Below are positions 55,997-61,692 of a stretch of 61,692 bases of DNA, in pieces. The notes beneath the pieces were generated by a model that saw only the letters and a program-made list of their open reading frames with translations, made no database searches and was not told the DNA's origin. Numbering within the stretch: position 1 is the stretch's first letter; every line of letters begins with the position of its first letter. The DNA comes from an uncultured Prevotellaceae bacterium (GTDB lineage Bacteria > Bacteroidota > Bacteroidia > Bacteroidales > Bacteroidaceae): the NCBI GenBank assembly GCA_947166655.1, contig CAMVFC010000002.1:1-61692 (forward strand). Reading direction: 5' to 3'. A program made the translations under genes and the position numbers.

Positions 55997-56398
55997 TTAA
56001 GCATATTCCCTTTCTGCCTCCGCTACTACAGGAACAGATACCTGATAGACATGATAGGACTGATGTCTTGGAATCATGATGAGATATTGACCAAGAGCTA
56101 CCGAGATTTTATAAAGGGTCGCCAGGGTGAGGTTATGTGTTCCTGACAGCCAACGGCTCACTTCGGTTTTGGGCCAATGACCTCCAGTGCAGCTCCGACC
56201 ACTATCATTTGGGATTGAGGATTGAGGAAGGGAAGCCGGAATGGGATGGAGGGAGTCGTCTGCCACATCTATCACCTCTATGGTATAACGGAAGAAGAGC
56301 TGGATTTCATTATCCGCTCGGCCCTGCCGCTTCTCAAGACTCACTGCGTTCGCGCTCGGCTCGTAGAGACGCTTCAAACCTGAAGAATGAGCGAACAA
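55997..56398 (-). pseudogene. Remnant of an XRE-type helix-turn-helix gene
   Basis: The C-terminal part of the minus-strand ORF contains KTEVSRWLSGTHNLTLATLYKISVALG, whose core (EVSRWLSGTHN) is the recognition helix of XRE antitoxins. Just upstream the natural continuation (LHWRSLAQN) is in another frame, and an earlier piece (NEIQLFFRYTIEVID) is back in the first. This points to an XRE gene broken by at least one frameshift. Confidence 0.5.
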
Positions 56399-56728
56399 GT
56401 TCGAGTGGACACTTCAAGAATTACGACATCAAATATCGTATGGGCGATGAATTGAATGAGGAGTAAAAAGAGCAGGACCTCTGAACCCTTCCCACCTGAA
56501 CTGCAATCCAACGCGGTATATAGGTAATAACTCCGATTAAGCAGGTTTAAATCTGCTTAATCGGAATTGTTGCTACAAGTAACTGATATACAAAGCTTAA
56601 AAGATGGATATTTAATGTGTAAACGAGGGATATTTTTCCGATTTGATAATAAAAAAGTCTTGAATCCTATCAAAAAAGGCAAGTGACGGCAAATTAAGAA
56701 GACTTTAATCACTTTATTTCGACGAAAA
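56399..56728. other. AT-rich intergenic region
   Basis: No intact gene was seen. The stretch contains a strong inverted repeat (56532-56565) and lies between the decayed HTH gene and the ATPase promoter. The composition changes here from GC-rich to AT-rich. Confidence 0.4.
56532..56565. repeat. Inverted repeat with 13-base arms
   Basis: TCCGATTAAGCAG and its exact complement around GTTTAAAT. It has an AT-rich stem and no long T-run, so it is an operator or recombination-type site as well as a possible terminator. Confidence 0.6.
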
Positions 56729-56760
56729 ATTGGAGATTAAGTATAAATGCGCTATCTTTG
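56729..56760 (+). promoter_or_regulatory. Promoter of the DUF4143 ATPase gene
   Basis: ATTG (56729-56732), 20 bases, then TATCTTTG (56753-56760). The in-frame ATG at 56747 lies inside this promoter, so the start at 56780 is used instead. Confidence 0.65.
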
Positions 56761-56779
56761 CGGCGCAAAAACAAAGAAT

Positions 56780-58243
56780 ATGCAGTACAACGAGTTATTA
56801 GAAAAACAGATTATCGGAAGATTAAGATTAGATAATCCGTGGTGGACTGAAAAGGAAATAGCCACTTTTTATGCTAAAATGCAGCCACGTCTGTATCTCG
56901 ATTTTTTCTATCCATTAGTAGAAGATATAGATATACGACGAGCCATCATCCTTATGGGGCCTCGCCGCGTTGGCAAGACTGTGATGATTTACCATATGAT
57001 TCAAAGGCTCTTAGCCAATGGAGTACCGTCACAGAATATTATTTATATTTCTGTTGAAACGCCAATATACAATAAAATACCTCTTGAACAGCTTTTCGTA
57101 TTAGCTAAGAGAGCATTGGGCAAAGACAACAACACTACAGAACAGTTTTATGTATTCTTTGATGAGATTCAATACTTGAAGGAATGGGAAATACATTTAA
57201 AGACATTGGTTGACACTTATTACAACGTAAAATTTGTGGCTTCAGGTTCTGCGGCTGCGGAGTTGAAAAAAAGGAGCGACGAGAGTGGCGCAGGAAGATT
57301 TACTGATTTCAACTTACCGCCCTTGACCTTTTATGAATATGTTCACTTGAAGGATTATTCTAATCTTCTATATCCATGCGAAATGGAATGGACGGGAAGC
57401 TCCACCATTAGAGGAAATTCCACAATAGATATTTCACTACTAAACAAACTTTTTATAGATTACATTAATTATGGCGGATATCCGGAAGTCGTTTTTTCAA
57501 CTAAACTTCAAGAAAATCCGAGCCAATTCATTCGACATGATATCATTGACAAAGTGCTTCTACGGGATTTGCCAAGTCTGTATGGCATCACTGATGTTCA
57601 AGAGTTGAACTCACTATTTACAATGATTGCTTATCATTCAGGTTCTCAATTCTCATACGAAGGTCTCTCAAAGGACTCTGGTGTGAAGAAAGATACACTT
57701 CGAAAATATATAGAGTATCTTGAAGCTGCTTTTCTCATCCGAAAAATTCGAAGATCGGATGACACGGCAAAAAGTTATAAGCGAGAAATGCTTTTCAAAT
57801 TATATCTGACAAATCCATCATTACGCTGCGCTCTTTTTCAGCCCATAGACGAGCAAGATGAATTCATCGGGAATATGGTAGAGACTGCAGTTTATGCCCA
57901 ATGGATACCCAGAAACGTAAATATCGCTTATGCAAATTGGAATGAAGGCAAGAAAAAGGGCGAAGTGGATATCGTGGGCATCAACTCTGCTCGACAAAAG
58001 CCAGATTGGGCCGTCGAAGTAAAGTGGACGGACAAACCTTTTTTTCATCCAAATGAAGAACTGAAATCTTTGGAATCATTCATGAAAAAGAATGATTTAT
58101 CTTATGCATTAGTAACTTCTGTCTCCGAATTTGGAATGAAGAAAATGTCATACGGGAACTTGCAATTCATGCCTGTTGCCTGCTATGCATACACCGTTGG
58201 AGAGAACACATTAAGGAAGACAAAGTTATCATTTGGTTTGTAA
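56780..58243 (+). CDS. AAA-type ATPase with DUF4143 domain
   Basis: 487 residues. The N-terminal ATPase has Walker A MGPRRVGKTVMIYHMI (about 65-73), Walker B YVFFDEIQYLKEW, and a sensor region ASGSAAAELK. The C-terminal part (about 190-440) is DUF4143, ending in a nuclease-like fold with GEVDIVGIN and WAVEVKWTD (Asp...ExK-like). Such proteins are widespread in Bacteroidetes, often variable and of unknown role, sometimes in defence islands. The gene is clearly more AT-rich than its neighbours, a sign of transfer. It is transcribed from its own promoter. Confidence 0.85.
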   Translation: MQYNELLEKQIIGRLRLDNPWWTEKEIATFYAKMQPRLYLDFFYPLVEDIDIRRAIILMGPRRVGKTVMIYHMIQRLLANGVPSQNIIYISVETPIYNKIPLEQLFVLAKRALGKDNNTTEQFYVFFDEIQYLKEWEIHLKTLVDTYYNVKFVASGSAAAELKKRSDESGAGRFTDFNLPPLTFYEYVHLKDYSNLLYPCEMEWTGSSTIRGNSTIDISLLNKLFIDYINYGGYPEVVFSTKLQENPSQFIRHDIIDKVLLRDLPSLYGITDVQELNSLFTMIAYHSGSQFSYEGLSKDSGVKKDTLRKYIEYLEAAFLIRKIRRSDDTAKSYKREMLFKLYLTNPSLRCALFQPIDEQDEFIGNMVETAVYAQWIPRNVNIAYANWNEGKKKGEVDIVGINSARQKPDWAVEVKWTDKPFFHPNEELKSLESFMKKNDLSYALVTSVSEFGMKKMSYGNLQFMPVACYAYTVGENTLRKTKLSFGL

Positions 58244-58279
58244 AAGATAACTAATAACAACTGAACCAAGCCTAAACAG

Positions 58280-58588
58280 ATGAATAATGTTGTTTATCTT
58301 GGCAATAAAGAGCTCTTGAAGCTGCCGAAGACTGCATTCTTAGCATCAAGCACCATTCCCGTGGAAATGGTGCTGAAGTGCTATGACTGGGCGGTGAAGA
58401 TGAGGGATGAAGGACGATGCGCCATCAGTGGTTTCTGCAGCCGCTTGGAGAATTACCTTCCTCTCTGTGTTTTTGCCCAAAAGAACTGTCAAACCGTCAC
58501 ATTTCGAGACAATATATTGAAGTACAATTGGATAAGTGGTGACAGATGGGGTGACGGATGGGGTGAAAAGGTGACGGTTTTAACATAA
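58280..58588 (+). pseudogene. 5' fragment of a DprA-like or related Rossmann protein
   Basis: The first 57 residues (FLASSTIPVEMVLKCYDWAV, MRDEGRCAISGFCSRLE) look like the start of a conserved Bacteroidetes family in which the Ser-Gly-Phe turn belongs to a nucleotide-binding fold related to DprA. The remaining 45 residues do not continue that pattern and are probably out of frame. The assignment is from memory of the family, so it stays tentative. Confidence 0.4.
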
Positions 58589-58696
58589 ATTACGGAAAGT
58601 TTTGCCGGAAGGGGCATTCCCTTGGGGAATTTTTTCTTGCAAAAGGTGTGTTTCTCTTTAGTGAGAAACGAGAAAAACGGCAAGGAAATAGGGGCC

Positions 58697-58756
58697 GTAT
58701 CACCAGTGATACAGCTTCGTATCATTAGTGATACAGCTTCGTATCACCGGTGATAC
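58697..58756. repeat. Second type of triple palindrome with 22-base period
   Basis: Three 16-base palindromes, GTATCACCAGTGATAC (58697-58712), GTATCATTAGTGATAC (58719-58734) and GTATCACCGGTGATAC (58741-58756), are separated by AGCTTC. The period of 22 bases and the count of three are the same as in the elements at 19061 and 33147, but the sequence is unrelated. Confidence 0.85.
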
Positions 58757-58838
58757 GACACTGATAGCTTAAGGAAATCAGAATTTTTCTCTATGCCTGA
58801 AGCGATGTAAGGTGCTGACAACGATGAGTAGGCACCAA

Positions 58839-60122
58839 CTATTTGCCTTTCTTCAGGCAGGAAATCATTTCTTTGGCGGCCTTTTGCGGCGCACCGGTGG
58901 CACCGAGACGGCGTGCCATCTCCTCGTAGCCGCGTAGCATCTCTTCGCGTCGGCTGCCGCCGGGGAGGATGGTGGCCAGGTGCTCGCGACATGTCTTGGC
59001 GTTCATCTTCTCACTGACGAGTTCTGGTACCACTTCCTTGCCGGCGATGAGGTTGACGAGGGAGATATAAGGGACTTTGATGACCAGGGGACGCAGGAAA
59101 GAGACGAGGTGACGGAACTGCATGAAGTAGCATACGACCTGGGGCACGCGGAAGAGGGCTGTTTCCAGGGTTGCGGTGCCGGAGGTGACGAGGGCTGCCG
59201 TGGCATGGGACAGGAGGTCAAAGGTCTGTCCATAGACGACTTCCACCTTGTAGTTCCCCATATATTTCTGATAGAGCTCGGGCTGGATGTTGGGCGCTCC
59301 GGCGATGACGAGGCGGTAGTGGTCGGTGAAGTGTTCGGTAGCTGCCAGCATCCGAGGCAGGTTGTCACGAATCTCATGTGTGCGGCTACCGCAGAGCAGG
59401 GCGATGAAGGGGAGGGAGGGGGATGAATGACGAATGTCGAATGACGAATGACGAATGGAGGGGGATGAATGACGAATGTCGAATGACGAATGACGAATGG
59501 AGGATGACGGATGAGGAATGGAGGATGAAGAATCAGATTGTCTTTCAGGGCTTGAAGGTGACTCTGATTCTTCCTTCTTCTTTTGGAAGGCGGCCACTTC
59601 GTCCACGGTGGGGTTGCCGACGTAGTGGATGGGGTAGTGGTGTTTCTTCTCGAAGAAATCTATTTCGAAGGGAAGGATGGAGAAGAGCTCGTCCACGTTG
59701 CGACGTATCTCCTTGATACGCCTTTCTTTCCATGCCCAGATCTTGGGGGCGATATAGTAATAGACGGGGCAGAGGCCGCGCTGTCCCGTGGCAGGGTCGC
59801 ACCAGTCGTGAACGAACTTGGCGATCTTGAGGTTGAAGCCAGGGTAATCGACCAGGATGACCACGTCGGGGCGCCAACTGACAAGGTCCTCACGGCACTG
59901 CCGCAAACCTGCCAAGATGGTACGTGCGTGGAGAACGACGGCGACGATTCCCATGAAGGCGAGGTCGCGGTAGTGGCGGACGAGGGTCATCCCTGCGGCC
60001 TGCATCATGTCGCCTCCGAAGCCGCGGAACTGGGCTTGGGGGTCTTGCTGACGGAGGGCTGTGATGAGATGGGAGGCGTGGAGGTCGCCGCTGGCTTCGC
60101 CTGCGATGAGGTAGTATTTCAT
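58839..60122 (-). CDS. lpxB: Lipid-A-disaccharide synthase with repeat insertion
   Basis: 427 residues, GT19 family. Typical segments: YYLIAGEASGDLHASHLI, GGDMMQAAGMTLVRHY, VDYPGFNLKIAKF, YYIAPKIWAWKERRIK, ILPFEIDFF, VGNPTVDEV and CGSRTHEIRDNLPRML. It joins UDP-diacylglucosamine and lipid X in lipid A synthesis. Between VDEVA and PFIALLCGSR there is an insertion of about 55 residues made of Ser-rich text and repeats of the form IRHSSFDIRHSS, encoded by a 42-base tandem repeat. The insertion is in frame and lies between the two Rossmann domains, so the enzyme may remain active. Confidence 0.93.
   Translation of the reverse strand: MKYYLIAGEASGDLHASHLITALRQQDPQAQFRGFGGDMMQAAGMTLVRHYRDLAFMGIVAVVLHARTILAGLRQCREDLVSWRPDVVILVDYPGFNLKIAKFVHDWCDPATGQRGLCPVYYYIAPKIWAWKERRIKEIRRNVDELFSILPFEIDFFEKKHHYPIHYVGNPTVDEVAAFQKKKEESESPSSPERQSDSSSSIPHPSSSIRHSSFDIRHSSPSIRHSSFDIRHSSPSLPFIALLCGSRTHEIRDNLPRMLAATEHFTDHYRLVIAGAPNIQPELYQKYMGNYKVEVVYGQTFDLLSHATAALVTSGTATLETALFRVPQVVCYFMQFRHLVSFLRPLVIKVPYISLVNLIAGKEVVPELVSEKMNAKTCREHLATILPGGSRREEMLRGYEEMARRLGATGAPQKAAKEMISCLKKGK
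59421..59504. repeat. 42-base tandem repeat inside lpxB
   Basis: Two copies (59421-59462 and 59463-59504) differ in only one base. Each is itself built from the seven- to eight-base words GACGAAT and GTCGAAT. Each codes for 14 residues (containing IRHSSFDIRHSS). A further degenerate copy follows to about 59530. Confidence 0.85.
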
Positions 60123-60144
60123 GTTGTTGGAATATTGAAGGAGG

Positions 60145-60918
60145 CTATATGAGATTCTGTATCTCTTTCAGGGCGCTGTGGGCGGTGGTGTCTACGGTGA
60201 CGGGAACGACGGAGCAGTAGCCGGAGCGGAGCGCAGAGAAGTCGGTGTCGTTGGCATCGGGCTCGAGGTCGGTGAAGGTGCCCGTGAGCCAGAAGGCGCG
60301 TTGGCCGTAGGGGTGGGTGGCGCTGACCCACTCGGCACTCCACTGCCCGCGTGCCTGTCGGCAGACTTGCCATCCGCGGAACTTGTGCGCCACGGGTAGG
60401 TTGACGTTGAGGCAGATGTCCTGCGGCAGTCCGTGCTGCAGAACGCGCTGGCAGAGGGCTGCGATGGCGGCGAGGGTGTCGTCGCTGACAGGGTGGTCTT
60501 CGTAGCGCTGTCCTCGCTGCAGGAAGAGCGAGAGTCCGATGGAGGGGATTCCCTTCATGCAGCCTTCGTAGACGGCTCCCATGGTGCCGCTGTAGTGGAC
60601 GCTGACGCTGGCGTTGTCGCCGTGGTTGATGCCGCTGAGGAGCAGGTCGGGCCGCCGCGGCACAATCTGTTCGAGGGCGAGCTTCACGCAGTCTACGGGG
60701 GTGCCGGAGCAGGAGAAGAAGTGGAGGTTGTCTTTTCCTGAGTGGGGCAGGGGGCTGTAGCTGACAGGTTGTGTGCAGGTGATGGCTGCTGCGGCGCCTG
60801 AGCGGGGGCCGTCGGGGGCTACGACGTAGACTTCAGCAAAGGTGGCTGCTATGTGTGCGAGGGCTTGGATGCCTGCGGCCTGGTAGCCGTCGTCGTTGGT
60901 GAGGAGGAGGAGGGGCAT
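60145..60918 (-). CDS. surE: 5'/3'-nucleotidase SurE
   Basis: 257 residues. The metal-binding motif LLTNDDGYQAAGIQAL is at the N-terminus, APDGPRSGAAAAIT follows, and LLLSGINHGDNASVSVHYSGTMGAVYEG (shown in part) completes the active site. SurE removes phosphate from nucleoside monophosphates. It is 22 bases upstream of lpxB and probably co-transcribed with it. Confidence 0.94.
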   Translation of the reverse strand: MPLLLLTNDDGYQAAGIQALAHIAATFAEVYVVAPDGPRSGAAAAITCTQPVSYSPLPHSGKDNLHFFSCSGTPVDCVKLALEQIVPRRPDLLLSGINHGDNASVSVHYSGTMGAVYEGCMKGIPSIGLSLFLQRGQRYEDHPVSDDTLAAIAALCQRVLQHGLPQDICLNVNLPVAHKFRGWQVCRQARGQWSAEWVSATHPYGQRAFWLTGTFTDLEPDANDTDFSALRSGYCSVVPVTVDTTAHSALKEIQNLI

Positions 60919-60948
60919 GGGAGGAGGGAGGATGAGAAATGAGAAATT

Positions 60949-60983
60949 AAAAATGAAAAATGAAAAATGAAAAATGAAAAATG
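60949..60983. repeat. Five tandem copies of AAAAATG
   Basis: A seven-base simple repeat just upstream of surE on the coding strand side, in the same style as the octamers before folA. Confidence 0.75.
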
Positions 60984-61137
60984 AAAGGCTCCTATAAATA
61001 TCCCCGCAAGGGGAGACAGCTTAGACTCTTTCCCCTGTCCGCACTGTCGGAACACTGAATAGTTCCGATGGTCGTCCACCCCGTCAGGGGGAGAGCCTCG
61101 CTAACGCTCGGAAGCTGCGCACCAGCCTTCCCCTTCC

Positions 61138-61692
61138 CTAACGGGAGGGGGCAGGGGTGGGCTTTTCTTCACTGACGCTGAGGGTGGTGGCAGAGGTGTG
61201 GCTGTTGTATTCGGGGGCGTAGAGGCACTGCAGTCGGCAGAGGCCGGTGGTGTAGTGTCCGGTGCGGTCGATGAAGGCTGTCTCTTCGAGGACATAGGTG
61301 CCTTTGGGCAGGCGGTCGAAGAAGAAGTCGGTGTGGGCATCGCGGACGGCGCGGTAGTAGCCGAGTCCGCCCTGGTAGCAGTAGCCGGAATTGGCTTCTG
61401 CGGGTTCTGCGCAGGCGGCTCGGTCGGCGCGCAGGCAGACGTATTCGTAGTCGCGGTCGGCGGTGATGATGTAGCGTGTGGTGAGTTTGTCGCCGAGACG
61501 GGGGGTGGTGGCGCTCAGCTCGCGGCGGATGGTGAGTCCGCCTGCGTGTGCGGAGGCGTCGGTGAGGGGCGTGAGGTACTGTGCGTGTACGGCTCCCCAG
61601 GCTTCGGTGGCGGCGGAGCGCTCTACGGTGATGCTGGTGGGTGCGGTGCCGTCGGTGTAGGTGGCGCGTAGGTGGCCGAGGGCGGCGGGGCT
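61138..61692 (-). CDS. C-terminal end of a bacterial alpha-2-macroglobulin family protein (partial)
   Basis: 184 residues remain; the gene continues beyond the window. The end of Bacteroidetes alpha-2-macroglobulins is recognisable: RLGDKLTTRYIITADRDYEY, VCLRADRAACAEP, GLGYYRAVRDAHTDFFFDRL, LPKGTYVLEETAFIDRTGHY and CLYAPEYNSHT. These large periplasmic or surface proteins are thought to trap foreign proteases. The last residues (KPTPAPSR) are encoded by a C-rich palindrome-like sequence that also supplies the stop, which suggests that a REP-like insertion rewrote the C-terminus. Confidence 0.8.
   Translation of the reverse strand, partial: SPAALGHLRATYTDGTAPTSITVERSAATEAWGAVHAQYLTPLTDASAHAGGLTIRRELSATTPRLGDKLTTRYIITADRDYEYVCLRADRAACAEPAEANSGYCYQGGLGYYRAVRDAHTDFFFDRLPKGTYVLEETAFIDRTGHYTTGLCRLQCLYAPEYNSHTSATTLSVSEEKPTPAPSR

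Noticed and set aside
56137..56466. Plus-strand frame of 109 residues over the HTH remnant
   Set aside because: The minus strand keeps a recognisable XRE recognition helix, and the plus frame shows no motif.

Overview
The window looks like a chromosomal segment from a Bacteroidales bacterium, most likely Prevotella-like. The reasons are: promoters of the Bacteroidetes type (TTTG, about 20 bases, TAnnTTTG) before many genes; weak or absent Shine-Dalgarno sites; BspA-like, FISUMP and DUF3244-like surface proteins; a DAHP synthase/chorismate mutase fusion; two parvulin genes next to guaB; an OstA-like protein; and an alpha-2-macroglobulin. No rRNA, tRNA, insertion sequence, prophage or CRISPR array was seen.

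Layout. 1-9.4 kb (minus): an SPFH/GYF protein, a membrane protein and a zinc-ribbon membrane protein, followed by secreted and surface proteins, so closely spaced that they may form one unit behind a long leader. 10-14.5 kb: a small DUF3244-like protein, an OmpA-type lipoprotein and a secreted GH43 arabinanase. 14.6-18.8 kb (minus): a Phe/Tyr operon (pheA, aminotransferase, DAHP synthase-chorismate mutase, tyrA) with a complete transcription attenuator: promoter, Tyr/Phe-rich leader peptide, antiterminator arm and terminator. 19-23.2 kb (plus): an HU-like protein, menA, a CPBP protease and a Cu/Zn-type permease. 23.5-32.9 kb (minus): guaB, two parvulin-type chaperones, an OstA-like protein, a small membrane protein, mutL and trpS. 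33.8-40.4 kb (minus): lptB, tig, clpP, clpX, recQ. 40.5-48.8 kb: mlaE-mlaF, small envelope proteins, an AraC regulator, folA, thyA, an rRNA m5C methyltransferase and a SASA esterase-DUF3237 fusion. 58.8-61.7 kb (minus): lpxB, surE and the C-terminus of an alpha-2-macroglobulin.

The accessory part is 49.0-58.8 kb. A promoter is followed by a leader of about 340 bases, of which about 240 bases can fold into nested and competing helices that end two bases before the start codon of a 914-residue adenine-type DNA methyltransferase. Downstream lie an SF2 helicase, a 95-residue protein and a GIY-YIG (T5orf172-like) nuclease. A YoeB-type toxin-antitoxin pair with its own promoter is set antisense inside this row. 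Beyond it are decayed HTH and other gene fragments and an AT-rich DUF4143 ATPase. I read this as a modification-restriction-like defence locus whose methyltransferase sits under an RNA element I do not recognise.

Several small repeat families are scattered through the window: a 70-base element of three palindromes with a 22-base period (two copies), an unrelated sequence with the same 22-base, three-palindrome layout, C-rich palindromes (one inside the OstA-like gene), and simple repeats between genes and inside lpxB.
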